A DNA stretch of 64,000 bases, from positions 248,001-312,000 of the forward strand of contig CAADGL010000021.1 in NCBI GenBank assembly GCA_900696525.1, written 5' to 3'. The position numbers were made by a program, and so were the translations under genes. Positions within the stretch are counted from its first letter, which is position 1. The number at the start of each line of letters is the position of its first letter. The notes below the pieces were generated by a model. It saw only the letters and a list, made by a program, of their open reading frames with translations. It was not told where the DNA came from and ran no database searches. Shown here in pieces: positions 48,913 to 57,523 of this stretch. Source of the stretch: an uncultured Planctomycetota bacterium. GTDB taxonomy: Bacteria > Planctomycetota > Phycisphaerae > UBA1845 > Fen-1342.

Positions 48913-50205
48913 ATGCCGGACGTTCACAATTGGCAACTCGGCCGCACAATGTCCTATCCTTTCGCAGCGGCGCCGGCGAAGTGGCAGTTCGCGTTCGTAT
49001 TCAATACGAATCGCTGCATCAACTGCCAGACCTGCACGATGGCCTGCCGCAGCACCTGGACCTTCTCGAAAGGCCAGGAGAACATCTGGTGGAACAACGT
49101 CGAAACCAAACCTTTCGGCGGTTATCCGCAGAACTGGGACTCAAAGCTGCTCGCGTTGCTGGAGGAATACAACCCAGGTGGACAACTGTGGGACCCGGCA
49201 GCAGGGAAGTCGCCCGAGGCCCCGTATGGCCGTTTCGAAGGAAAGACGATCTTCGAGGCCGCCGCCAGCTATGCCGGTACCGATGGGCCGAAAGTCGCGC
49301 TCGGTTATATTCCTACGGCCGAGGAGTGGGCTGCGCCGAACATCTTCGAAGATCACGCCCGACCGGAGGCGCGGCCGCCGTCCGCAGTCAAGCACATGGT
49401 AGCCGCGCTCCCGGAGCACAAGGTCTGGTTCTTCTACCTCGCGCGGTTATGTAATCACTGCACGTATCCGGGGTGCCTCGCGGCATGCCCTCGACAGGCC
49501 ATCTACAAGCGGCCCGAAGACGGTGTCGTTCTCATCGATCAATCGCGCTGCAACGGCTACCAGAAGTGCGTCGAAGCTTGTCCGTATAAGAAGTCAATCT
49601 TTCGCCCCAATACCGGCACCAGTGAAAAGTGCGTCGCGTGCTATCCAAGGCTGGAGGGAAGAGACCCTGAGCTCAGCCCTAACGGCGAACCGTGCGAAAC
49701 GCGCTGTATGACCGCGTGCGTGGGGAAGATTCGCATGCAGGGGCTCGTTCGAATCGAAGAGGACGGCGCCTGGGCCAAGGACCCGCAGAATCCGATCTAC
49801 TACCTGGTGCGCGAGCGCCAGGTCGCGCTGCCGCTCTACCCGCAGTTCGGAACGGAGCCGAACGGTTTCTACATCCCGCCGCGATGGGTGCCGCGACCTT
49901 ACCTGATCCAGATGTTCGGGCCCGGTGTGGGCCACGCCATCGAGCAGTATTCCTGCCCGGACCGCGAGCTGTTGGCCGTGCTGCAGCTGTTCCGCACCGC
50001 GCAGCAGATCATCTTCCGGTTCGAGATTCAGCCGGGCCCCAAGATCGCTGAAATCGAGGTAACGATGCCGGATGGATCATCGCGTGCGCAGGCGATCTTC
50101 AACGACACCGTGATTGGATACAACAAGTTCGACCAAGAGGCGGTGCGAATCACGATCGAAGAGCCAATCTTCGAGCGACCGGCGATTCACGCAAACAGCA
50201 TCTAG
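48913..50205 (+). CDS. Iron-sulfur beta subunit, NxrB/NarH-like
   Basis: A 430-residue electron-transfer subunit with four cysteine groups: RCINCQTCTMAC, LCNHCTYPGCLAACPRQA, RCNGYQKCVEACPYKK and KCVACYPRLEGRDP..CETRCMTACVGK. These match the NarH/NxrB/EbdB family that carries several [4Fe-4S] and one [3Fe-4S] cluster. No signal peptide is present; it would be carried across the membrane with the Tat-bearing alpha subunit. A GAGGAG lies seven bases before the ATG. Confidence 0.92.
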   Translation: MPDVHNWQLGRTMSYPFAAAPAKWQFAFVFNTNRCINCQTCTMACRSTWTFSKGQENIWWNNVETKPFGGYPQNWDSKLLALLEEYNPGGQLWDPAAGKSPEAPYGRFEGKTIFEAAASYAGTDGPKVALGYIPTAEEWAAPNIFEDHARPEARPPSAVKHMVAALPEHKVWFFYLARLCNHCTYPGCLAACPRQAIYKRPEDGVVLIDQSRCNGYQKCVEACPYKKSIFRPNTGTSEKCVACYPRLEGRDPELSPNGEPCETRCMTACVGKIRMQGLVRIEEDGAWAKDPQNPIYYLVRERQVALPLYPQFGTEPNGFYIPPRWVPRPYLIQMFGPGVGHAIEQYSCPDRELLAVLQLFRTAQQIIFRFEIQPGPKIAEIEVTMPDGSSRAQAIFNDTVIGYNKFDQEAVRITIEEPIFERPAIHANSI

Positions 50206-50234
50206 GGATGCTTCCCGAATTCAGGAGCCGCACG

Positions 50235-51059
50235 ATGCCTGTGAAAGCGCACGACGCGATCGCGGACTTGCGAGCGCGACAGATCGTGGCCACCGCGCTG
50301 GCCGCGGCGTTCTCGCAGCCACACGCCGCAGTCGATCGCGGCGTTCCAGCCTCGACCCAAGCGGCGCTGAGCAGTGCATGGCGGCTGGTTGCGCTGCCGC
50401 ATGCCGTAGTCGACCCGTCCGAATTGCAACCTGGAGAGGTGCTGCCCACTGACGTCGACTTTCGCTCGGTCACCCGCTGGCTGCGCCTCGATCCAATTCG
50501 GAGAGAACGCGCCGGACAGCACGTATTCGGCCTCGTCATCTCCAAACCTTGCTCGCCGTGCGAAACGGACCACCTTCCTTACGGCGACGCGTTTTGCCGC
50601 GCACAAGTATTGGCTGATATCACCGGCTTCTATCGCGCCTTCGGCGTCGACGTGAGCAGCCGCCAGCCGCAACGCCCGGACCATATTGTGCTCGAGCTGG
50701 AATTCGTCGCAATTCTGCTTGGAAAGCTGGCTGATGCGTTCGGCGACGGCGCGGCCAGCGAGCGCGTGGATGTGTGCCAACGCGCCCTGGCGTCGTTCAT
50801 GCGGGACCACCTGACAACTTGGCTGGCTGGGTTCGGTCAACTCGTCGCGCGGCGGGCGGAGGACGTGGCTGCCACGATCGCCGAAGCAAGTGAACGAGAG
50901 GACGTCGCGTTGCTAGGAGAAGTCGGCCGCGTCGTCTGCGCGTGGATCGCTGCGGAGCGCCGCTGCGCAGGACTCGCGCCGACCCGGGGCATCGACGTGC
51001 GCAGTCTTCCGGTGGCGACCGAATCGAACGAAGCATGTGAGTCCTGCGAATGCCCGTGA
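50235..51059 (+). CDS. NarJ/TorD-family molybdoenzyme chaperone
   Basis: A 274-residue all-helical protein of the TorD/NarJ/DmsD group. Signature parts are YGDAFCRAQVLADITGFYRAFGVDVSS and PDHIVLELEFVAILLGKLADAF, followed by LASFMRDHLTTWLAGFGQLV. It is expected to hold the alpha subunit for cofactor insertion and Tat export. The ATG at 50235 has AGGAG at eight bases; an ATG at 50208 lies too close to the nxrB-like stop. It closes the operon. Confidence 0.82.
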   Translation: MPVKAHDAIADLRARQIVATALAAAFSQPHAAVDRGVPASTQAALSSAWRLVALPHAVVDPSELQPGEVLPTDVDFRSVTRWLRLDPIRRERAGQHVFGLVISKPCSPCETDHLPYGDAFCRAQVLADITGFYRAFGVDVSSRQPQRPDHIVLELEFVAILLGKLADAFGDGAASERVDVCQRALASFMRDHLTTWLAGFGQLVARRAEDVAATIAEASEREDVALLGEVGRVVCAWIAAERRCAGLAPTRGIDVRSLPVATESNEACESCECP

Positions 51060-51145
51060 GCCTGGGGCGAAACTGTCCGCAGCTCGCACAACCACAGATT
51101 GCGTCCGATTCGAGGGATCCCCCGGCTGGTATGCCGGAGACCCAT

Positions 51146-51504
51146 CCGGGGCGGTGCCACTTCATTCAGTTTCGCCACGTCTTTCCGAGGGCGCTGCTGC
51201 CAGGAGGCATGGCTACGAGAAATCGGAGATCAACGAGATCGCGAACATGGCGTTCATCGCGGGGCGCACGAATCAGAAGTCGCGCACACCGCCTGCCGCG
51301 TACCGGCCGAGAATCATCGACTCGCGTGGAGAGAATGCTCTGACCGCGCAACAAGTCGCAATGGACCGCGAGTTGTGGACAGTTGAGAACCATCGCGCGT
51401 TTCTGAGAGAACGCCGCACGACGTTGGCCGCCGCCGTAAGCGCGTTCATTCAAGACGCGTCAGAGATAGGGTCCGTGGAACGCATGGATTCAGTTGCTCG
51501 TTGA
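51146..51504 (+). pseudogene. C-terminal relic of a GmrSD/DUF262-type protein
   Basis: The translation KSEINEIANMAFIAGRTN...ALTAQQVAMDRELWTVENHRAFLRERR matches the C-terminus of DUF262/DUF1524 proteins (type IV restriction GmrSD-like). Just upstream, in a different frame, FRHVFPRALL resembles the HxxP motif that precedes it, so a frameshift lies near 51210. The N-terminal DUF262 domain is absent. It overlaps the 3' end of the convergent glycosyltransferase gene by 15 bases. Confidence 0.65.
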
Positions 51505-52680
51505 CCGGCTCTGGCCCCGTCGCTCGTTCCCCGACGCTTCAAGGGCATGATACAGATCCATCAGCTCACGCGCATGACGCCGCATCGACAGCCGCTCCCG
51601 CAGCGCCTCCGCACGGTCGCGCAGCGCCCCACGCATCGTCGGGCCCGCGGCCGCGTCAATCGCCGCTCCAAGCGCGCTTCGATCATCCGGCCGATCCACG
51701 ACCACGCCGCAGCCGTCCGGAATCGCCTCCGCCGCTCCGTTCAGCCGCGTGGTCACGACCGGCAACCCGCACACCAGCGCCTCCAGCACGACGCGACTGC
51801 ACGGGTCGTACCAGGTCGGGTGCGCCAGCACGTCGGCGGCGGCGTACCAGGGACGCGCCTCGTCCTGCGGTCCCACGAAGTGAGCACGCGCGGCGCAGCC
51901 GAGCCGAGCCGCGCGGCGGGAATACGGCCCGATCGGGCCGCGGCCGGCGATCGCGACGTGCCAGGTCCGCCCCTGCGCCGCCTCCAGCAGCTCGGCCAGC
52001 CCCTTCAGCCGGAAATTGTGCGCCATGAACAGCACCAGCGGCGCGGCGTCAGACAGGCCGAGCCGGCGGCGAATGTCGCGTCGGGCGGCCTTGGCGCCAT
52101 CCGCCGGCAGCGCTTCGCACGCCGTCCCGTTGAACACGACGCGCACGCGCTGAGCCGGGAAGCCCGGGCGCTGCCGCAGCACCTGTTGGCGCACGCGCTC
52201 CGACACGGCCGCCACGACGGGCGGCTCCGGCCCATCCAGCAGCCGCGTCTCCAGATCCATCAGGAGCCGCTGCCGCCGGTTCCACGAGCGGACCCACGCC
52301 CGGACGCCGCGCCACAGCCGCGAACGCACCATGGCCAGGCTGCCCGCGATGGCGTCGGCGTAGAGCCCGCCGCGCGGCTGGTAGACCGTCGCGGCCGGGC
52401 AGGGCGTGATCGCGTGTACGACGTCGAACCTCTGATCGCGACAACGGACGTCGGCGGCGGCGATGAAGGCGCGTGTGGCGGCGGCGCGGCCGCGCGCCGC
52501 TGCGGTCAGGGCCTGCACGCTTACGCCCGGCGCGGCGAAGTCACACGCGGCTGGGCTCGCGCGCGTGATCAGCGTCACGCGCGCCCCGAGCGCCGCCAGC
52601 GCCTCCGCCAGCTCCCGCGTCGACGTCTCCGCCCCGCCGCGCGACGCGTCCACGTGTTCCTGGATGACGGCCACGTTCAT
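51490..52680 (-). CDS. LPS-core glycosyltransferase, family 4
   Basis: A 396-residue GT-B enzyme like WaaG/RfaG. The N-terminal AVIQEHVDASRGGAETSTRELAEAL is the acceptor-side Rossmann start. The donor-binding C-terminal half has FMAHNFRLKGLAELLEAAQG, FVGPQDEARPWYAAADVLAHPTWYDPCSRVVLEALVCGLPVVTT with the family's retaining-type acidic residues. It probably adds a hexose to the LPS inner core. It overlaps the kinase gene upstream by four bases and is the last gene of a four-gene LPS operon. Confidence 0.87.
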   Translation of the reverse strand: MNVAVIQEHVDASRGGAETSTRELAEALAALGARVTLITRASPAACDFAAPGVSVQALTAAARGRAAATRAFIAAADVRCRDQRFDVVHAITPCPAATVYQPRGGLYADAIAGSLAMVRSRLWRGVRAWVRSWNRRQRLLMDLETRLLDGPEPPVVAAVSERVRQQVLRQRPGFPAQRVRVVFNGTACEALPADGAKAARRDIRRRLGLSDAAPLVLFMAHNFRLKGLAELLEAAQGRTWHVAIAGRGPIGPYSRRAARLGCAARAHFVGPQDEARPWYAAADVLAHPTWYDPCSRVVLEALVCGLPVVTTRLNGAAEAIPDGCGVVVDRPDDRSALGAAIDAAAGPTMRGALRDRAEALRERLSMRRHARELMDLYHALEASGNERRGQSRSTSN

Positions 52681-53555
52681 CCTGGCAGCGCCCGGGCCTC
52701 GCGCGACTTGCGGCTGTGCCGTTCGAGGATGTGATCGCTCTTGCGGACGATGCGGCGGGCGTACCAGCGCGTGCGGTGTGAGACGCGCTGCAACCCCAGG
52801 TAAGCCAGCAGGAAGCGCAGCCGGTCGGTGCGCGACGCGCCCACCTGCCGCGCCGAGCTGTCGAGCTGCGCCAGGTCCTTGATCAGCCAGCGCATCCGCC
52901 GCACGCGCGGGCGATGCACCCGCGCCAGGTCGATCAGGTGGAACCGCGGCGCCCGGAGCGCTTCGGCGTCGAAGTCGGCGAAGACGTGGCACAGGTAGAG
53001 GTCGCGATGGCACAGCCCGGTGGAGTGAAACGCCGCCGCGAAGCGCGCCAGCCGGACGGTCACGTCGTGCCGCGCCGGCCCGCGCGTCAGGGCCGAGCCC
53101 TCGGAGGCCAGCCGCCGCCACGCCCGGTCGAACGGCTCTCCCGGCACGCCCGCCAGCAGCACAACGCTGCGTCGCTCGAGGCGCCCGTACATCTCCTCGG
53201 CGTAGCCGACGGGCGCCGCAGTCGGAATCTGGGCGCGCTCGAGCTCGCGCGCCATGCAATACTCCCACCATCCGCGGCTGTGACCGCCGTCCTGCCGCCG
53301 GATGCGATCGAGCTGCGTTCGCAACGGCGTGCGCTCGTAGCGTTTCATGAAGAGCACCGGCGGAGCGCCGCGGCCGTCGGTCAGCTCCCAGCGCCAGCGC
53401 TGCCGGCCGCCGAGCCCGGGTTTGCGCAGCGCGGTCCAGGCGCCCGGCAGTCGCGGCTCGTCGCCCGCCCAGTCGAGGAGCTGCTCGACGCGATGCAGGC
53501 CCCTGGCGGCCAGCCGCTCGCGCCACGACGCCTCGATCTCCCCGCGGCGCGTCAT
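52677..53555 (-). CDS. Kdo/WaaP-type LPS kinase
   Basis: A 292-residue protein-kinase-fold protein. FMKRY has the likely ATP-binding Lys, FHSTGLCHRDLYLCHVF contains the intact HRD catalytic loop, and FHLIDLARVHRP has the metal-binding Asp. WaaP/InaA-family kinases phosphorylate heptose or Kdo of the LPS core. The ATG at 53555 overlaps the upstream kinase gene by four bases. Confidence 0.85.
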   Translation of the reverse strand: MTRRGEIEASWRERLAARGLHRVEQLLDWAGDEPRLPGAWTALRKPGLGGRQRWRWELTDGRGAPPVLFMKRYERTPLRTQLDRIRRQDGGHSRGWWEYCMARELERAQIPTAAPVGYAEEMYGRLERRSVVLLAGVPGEPFDRAWRRLASEGSALTRGPARHDVTVRLARFAAAFHSTGLCHRDLYLCHVFADFDAEALRAPRFHLIDLARVHRPRVRRMRWLIKDLAQLDSSARQVGASRTDRLRFLLAYLGLQRVSHRTRWYARRIVRKSDHILERHSRKSREARALPG

Positions 53556-54442
53556 GGGGCGGCTCCGGCGGCGTCGGCGGACTGGCCCGCGGCTTCGCGC
53601 AGCAGGGCGCGGCTCCAGGCCTCGAACTGGTCCTGTCTTCGGATGCGCTGCGCCTCGTGCCGGCGCCAGCGCGCCGAAATGGCCTGGACCTCTCGCAGCC
53701 GCCGCTTCATCGACGGCGTCAGCCGGCGATAGTCGAAGTAATCGCGGCAGAAGCGCAGCCGCTCGCTGCGGGTCGTGAATGGCTCGGCCGAGACGTTCAA
53801 TTGCGCCAGCTCCTCCATCCACCAGCGCGCCCCGCCGGCCAACAGCCTCTGCCCGTGACGCGGGCGCGCATCCAGAAAGAAGAACTCCGGATCGCCGCAC
53901 GGACCGAACCGCACCAGCAGGTTCCGCCAGAACACCTGGGCATGGGCGAATCGGCACGCGTGCATCTGCGCCACCTGCTGCGCCAGCGTGCCGATCATCG
54001 CCCGTCGCCGCGGCGGCGAGATCGTCGCGCGCCCCGTCTGCACGTCACGCGCCAGCGCCGTCAGGTTGCGGGCCCCGGGCGCCTCCTCGGTGATCAGAAA
54101 GCTCGCCGTCACGAAGTGCGCCACCCGCCGGCAGCCATAGGCCACAGGCCGCACGGCCGACAGCCCGATCCGGCTCATCTGGAGCAGCAGCCGCGCCTCC
54201 GCCGCCGCTCGGTGCGGTCCGAAGAACGTGCCGCGCAGCACCCCCCGCAGCCGGTTGGACCAGCGCGGATAGCGGTAGCGCTTTAGGTAGAACCCGACGC
54301 GCCCTGGCCCGCCGCTGACGCGCAGCGTATCCGTCGTCCGGCTCCAGGCCGCCACATCGCCATCGACCCGCGCCAGCGCGGCATCTACGCTGTCGAGGCC
54401 GATCTCTCGCAGCACGTCCCGGTACGCCGGGTCAATCCACAT
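53552..54442 (-). CDS. Second Kdo/WaaP-like kinase, catalytic loop altered
   Basis: A 296-residue relative of the neighbouring kinase: GFYLKRYRYPRWSNRLRGVLRGTFFGPHRAAAEARLL, then the loop MHACRFAHAQVFWRNLLV and FFFLDARPRHGQ. The usual catalytic Asp of HxD is replaced (HAQ), while the Asn and the later metal-binding Asp are kept. It may be a pseudokinase or use altered chemistry. The ATG at 54442 is 20 bases after waaF; a GTG at 54457 is possible. The operon order is waaF, this gene, the intact kinase, the glycosyltransferase. Confidence 0.78.
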   Translation of the reverse strand: MWIDPAYRDVLREIGLDSVDAALARVDGDVAAWSRTTDTLRVSGGPGRVGFYLKRYRYPRWSNRLRGVLRGTFFGPHRAAAEARLLLQMSRIGLSAVRPVAYGCRRVAHFVTASFLITEEAPGARNLTALARDVQTGRATISPPRRRAMIGTLAQQVAQMHACRFAHAQVFWRNLLVRFGPCGDPEFFFLDARPRHGQRLLAGGARWWMEELAQLNVSAEPFTTRSERLRFCRDYFDYRRLTPSMKRRLREVQAISARWRRHEAQRIRRQDQFEAWSRALLREAAGQSADAAGAAP

Positions 54443-54462
54443 CCGCTCGCCGAGCACGCCAA

Positions 54463-55581
54463 CTAGCCTCCTGGCGCCGGCGGCGGGCCGAGCGCGGCCA
54501 CCAGCGCCGGCTGCTCCTGCTCGCCGGCGGCGCGGTCCCGCAGCAACCCGCGCACGGCTGCGAGCACCTGCTCCTCGCCGATCTGCCTCATGCACCGGTG
54601 GTCCAGCGGGCACGTCCGCAACTGGCACGGCCCGCAATCAACCGCCGCCTGCAACTTCACCTCGCCGTTATACCCCGTGTCGGTCCAGCGCTGGTCCGTC
54701 GGACCGAAGATCGTCACTGTCGGCACTCCGAACGCCACCCCGTAGTGCCGCGGTCCGCTGTCGTTGCACACCAGCACGCTCGCATCGCGGATCAGCCCTT
54801 TCAGCGAGCCCAGCGTCGTCCCCGGCGACACGCAGCACACGGCCTCGCCGCCGGCCTTCTCAGCCACGGCTCGCATCAACGCGTGCTCGCCCGGGCCGCC
54901 GACGATCACCGGCGTCAGGTCCAGCCCCCGCCGCAACCCGCGGCAAACCGCGGCGAACCGCTCGGGCAGCCAGCACTTTGCGGCGCCGAACGCCGCCCCG
55001 GGATTGACGACCGCGTAGCGCCGCTCGCCACCGATGCCATAGTGCTCACGGAGCGCTCGGGCGGCGGCCTCCTGCGCCGGCGTGACGCCCAGGCGCAGCC
55101 GCAGGTCCGGGGCCGGCGCCCCGAGCCGCTCGACGATCGCCGCATAGTAAGGGGTGATCGGCGTCGGCACGAACGCGCCGTTCCGTCGCAGGGGCCGGAG
55201 CCGGTCCGTCAGCAACCAGCCGCGCCCGTCCCGCGCGTAGCCTGCGCGCCTGGGAATCCGCGCCAGCCAGGCGACGAGCGCCGATCGCAGCGAGTTCGTC
55301 AGCAGCGCCGCGGCGTCGAACGCGTCCGCGCGAATCGCCGCGATGAGCCCGCGCAACGCCCAGGCGCCGCGCGGCCCGCGCGCCGCCGGCCAGAACAGCT
55401 CGCGGTCGTGCCAGCCGCAGCCGGCGACGACGTCCGCCAGGTGCGGGCGCATCAGGAACGCGATGTGCGCCGCGGCAAACCGCTGGCGAAGCGCCGCCAG
55501 CGCCGGCGACGCCAACAGCACGTCGCCGACCCAGTTTGGCAGAACCACCAGTATCCGCCGCAGGTCGGACTTCGATGCCAT
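54463..55581 (-). CDS. waaF: ADP-heptose:LPS heptosyltransferase
   Basis: Adds heptose to the LPS inner core (family GT9). The 372-residue protein begins ILVVLPNWVGDVLLASPALAALRQRF and has the ADP-heptose binding signature NPGAAFGAAKCWLPERFAAV, VIVGGPGEHAL, LIRDASVLVCNDSGPRHYGVAFGVPTVTIFGPTD. The KCWLPERF block indicates the WaaF-like (heptosyltransferase II) branch. It has a TAGAAT box ten bases before the ATG and no ribosome site. It heads the LPS operon and is divergent from the crotonase genes. Confidence 0.9.
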   Translation of the reverse strand: MASKSDLRRILVVLPNWVGDVLLASPALAALRQRFAAAHIAFLMRPHLADVVAGCGWHDRELFWPAARGPRGAWALRGLIAAIRADAFDAAALLTNSLRSALVAWLARIPRRAGYARDGRGWLLTDRLRPLRRNGAFVPTPITPYYAAIVERLGAPAPDLRLRLGVTPAQEAAARALREHYGIGGERRYAVVNPGAAFGAAKCWLPERFAAVCRGLRRGLDLTPVIVGGPGEHALMRAVAEKAGGEAVCCVSPGTTLGSLKGLIRDASVLVCNDSGPRHYGVAFGVPTVTIFGPTDQRWTDTGYNGEVKLQAAVDCGPCQLRTCPLDHRCMRQIGEEQVLAAVRGLLRDRAAGEQEQPALVAALGPPPAPGG

Positions 55582-55591
55582 CCCGGCGGCG

Positions 55592-55597
55592 ATTCTA
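55592..55597 (-). promoter_or_regulatory. -10-like box directly before waaF
   Basis: TAGAAT with ten bases to the waaF ATG. It is consistent with a leaderless or near-leaderless transcript. Confidence 0.4.
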
Positions 55598-55671
55598 CAT
55601 GCTCAATCGCCGGCCGGCGAGCGCGCCCGCGCCCGCCGGCAGCGCCCGTTGTCGGCCGGATCGTCACGCCT

Positions 55672-55677
55672 TACGAT
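55672..55677 (+). promoter_or_regulatory. -10-like box directly before the first crotonase gene
   Basis: TACGAT with six bases to the ATG at 55684, and no Shine-Dalgarno. The spacing fits a leaderless transcript. Confidence 0.4.
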
Positions 55678-55683
55678 CCGGCC

Positions 55684-56454
55684 ATGGCAGACGAAGTCAT
55701 CATCGAACGCGACGGCCAGGTGGGCATCCTGCGGCTGAACAGGCCGGACAAGCTCAACGCGCTGGACCTGGCCACGATGCAGAAGCTGCTCGAGGCCCTG
55801 GAGCGCTTCGACGAGGACCCCGACATCCGCTGCATGCTCCTGGCCGGCAGCGAGCGGGCCTTCGCCGCCGGCGCCGACATCAACGACATGGCCGACGCCA
55901 GCATGGTCGAGATGTACCATCGCAACCAGTTCGCCCGCTGGGAGCGCATCCGCCGCGTGCGCAAGCCGATCGTCGCGGCGATCAGCGGTTTCACGCTGGG
56001 CGGGGGGTGCGAGCTGATGATGCACTGCGACATCGTCATCGCCTCGGAGACGGCCCGCATCGGCCAGCCGGAGATCAACATCGGCATCATGCCGGGCGCC
56101 GGCGGGACGCAGCGGCTGACGCGGGCGATCGGCAAGGCGCGGGCGATGGACCTGGTGCTCAGCGGGCGGATGATCTCGGCGCAGGAGGCGTTCGAGGCCG
56201 GGCTGGTGAGCCGCATCGTGCCGGTCGAGCACTTCTACGAAGAGGCGCTGCGCGTCTGCCGCGAGCTGTGCGCCAAGTCGCCGCTGGCGCTGCGGCTGGC
56301 GAAGGAGGCGGTGCTGAAGGCCCACGAGCTGTCGCTCAGCGAGGGGCTTGAATACGAGCGCAAGCTGTTCTACATGCTGTTTGCGACCGAGGATCAGAAG
56401 GAAGGCATGCGGGCGTTCCTGGAGAAGCGCCCGCCCGTCTTCGTGGGACGCTGA
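55684..56454 (+). CDS. Enoyl-CoA hydratase (PaaF/EchA-like)
   Basis: Hydrates trans-2-enoyl-CoA in fatty-acid or aromatic-acid breakdown. The 256-residue crotonase has the oxyanion-hole block GSERAFAAGADINDM, the first catalytic Glu in GGGCELMMHCD and the second in GQPEINIGIMPGAGGTQRL. The Met start at 55684 gives MADEVIIERDGQVGILRLNRPDKLNALD; the long upstream frame is antisense to waaF. It is followed without a gap by a second crotonase. Confidence 0.9.
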   Translation: MADEVIIERDGQVGILRLNRPDKLNALDLATMQKLLEALERFDEDPDIRCMLLAGSERAFAAGADINDMADASMVEMYHRNQFARWERIRRVRKPIVAAISGFTLGGGCELMMHCDIVIASETARIGQPEINIGIMPGAGGTQRLTRAIGKARAMDLVLSGRMISAQEAFEAGLVSRIVPVEHFYEEALRVCRELCAKSPLALRLAKEAVLKAHELSLSEGLEYERKLFYMLFATEDQKEGMRAFLEKRPPVFVGR

Positions 56455-57264
56455 ATGAGCAAGACCTTCGGGGCCATCGAGGTTGGCGGCGAGCAGGGCG
56501 TGCTGACGATCACGCTCAACCGCCCGCAGGCCTATAACGCCTTCAACGAGCAGATGCTCGTCGAGCTGGGCAGCGCCCTGCGCGCCGCCCAGCGCGATGA
56601 CTCCGTCCGCTGCATCGTCCTCACCGGCGCCGGCAAGGCCTTCGGCGCCGGGCAGGACCTGGTCGAGATCAAGGACCGCTACACCGGCGAGCCTTCCGCC
56701 CGCGCCGTCGACTTCGGCGCTCATTTGCGCCTGCGCTACAACCCCGTCGTCTCGCGCCTGCGCAGCATCGAGAAACCCGTGCTCGCCGCGGTCAACGGCG
56801 TGGCCGCCGGCGCCGGCGCCAGCTTCGCATTCGCCTGCGATCTGCGGCTGTGCGCCCGCAGCGCGTCGTTCGTGATGGCGTTCGTGAACATCGGCCTCGT
56901 GCCCGACTCGGGCGCGACGCTCGCGCTGCTCCAGCACGTCGGCTATTCACGGGCTTTCGAGCTGTGCGTACTGGGGGACAAGCTCGGCGCCGACGAGGCC
57001 CTGCGCTGCGGCTTGGCGAACCACGTGGTCGATGACGAGCAGTTCGCCGGGGCCGTGCGCGAAATGGCCGCCAGGCTCGCGGCCCTGCCCACGCGCGCCA
57101 TCGGCCTGACGAAACGCGCCCTCAGCCGCGCCTGGCTGGCCGACTTCGACGACCAGCTCGAGTACGAGGCCTTCATGCAGCAGACCGCCGGCCACACCTC
57201 CGATCACCGCGAGGGCGTCCGCGCGTTCATTGAGAAACGCAAGCCGCACTTCCGCGGCGTCTGA
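56455..57264 (+). CDS. Enoyl-CoA hydratase/isomerase (PaaG-like)
   Basis: A 269-residue crotonase resembling the phenylacetate-pathway isomerase PaaG: GKAFGAGQDLVEIKDRYTGE, VNGVAAGAGASFAFACDLRLCARSASFVMAFVNIGLVPDSGAT. The catalytic Asp in VPDSGAT is as in PaaG. The start follows the previous stop directly, so they are co-translated. Together with hmgA at the end of the window this suggests aromatic amino-acid or phenylacetate catabolism, though no other paa genes are seen. Confidence 0.85.
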   Translation: MSKTFGAIEVGGEQGVLTITLNRPQAYNAFNEQMLVELGSALRAAQRDDSVRCIVLTGAGKAFGAGQDLVEIKDRYTGEPSARAVDFGAHLRLRYNPVVSRLRSIEKPVLAAVNGVAAGAGASFAFACDLRLCARSASFVMAFVNIGLVPDSGATLALLQHVGYSRAFELCVLGDKLGADEALRCGLANHVVDDEQFAGAVREMAARLAALPTRAIGLTKRALSRAWLADFDDQLEYEAFMQQTAGHTSDHREGVRAFIEKRKPHFRGV

Positions 57265-57269
57265 CCGGC

Positions 57270-57371
57270 TCAGCGGATGCCCCAGTCGAAATCGACGCCG
57301 AACAGCCGCAGCGGAAACGTGACCAGGAACCCCAGCAACCGCGGAATGAAGAGCCAGAATGCCTCGAACAT
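57270..57371 (-). CDS. 33-residue hydrophobic membrane peptide
   Basis: MFEAFWLFIPRLLGFLVTFPLRLFGVDFDWGIR: a single hydrophobic helix with flanking charges, starting at an ATG preceded by GGAGG at eight bases. It ends five bases from the convergent paaG-like gene. No homolog is known to me. It may be the last gene of the thiC operon, 152 bases downstream of the zinc-ribbon gene. The ribosome site and helix make it more than chance. Confidence 0.5.
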   Translation of the reverse strand: MFEAFWLFIPRLLGFLVTFPLRLFGVDFDWGIR

Positions 57372-57523
57372 GACCGAGCCTCCTCGCATTTCGGCGTTGA
57401 AACCGCGCCGCCCCACCGCGGCGCGACGAAGGATGCTATGACGCACGCGCCACGCGGGTCGCAAAATCGGCGCCGAATCCGGCGAATCGCCGTAAACGCG
57501 CACGGGCCCCCGGCCCAGGCCGC

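Noticed and set aside
54598..55683. N-terminal extension of the crotonase gene (618-residue frame)
   Set aside because: The first 362 codons are antisense to waaF and have no domain; the crotonase fold begins at the ATG at 55684.
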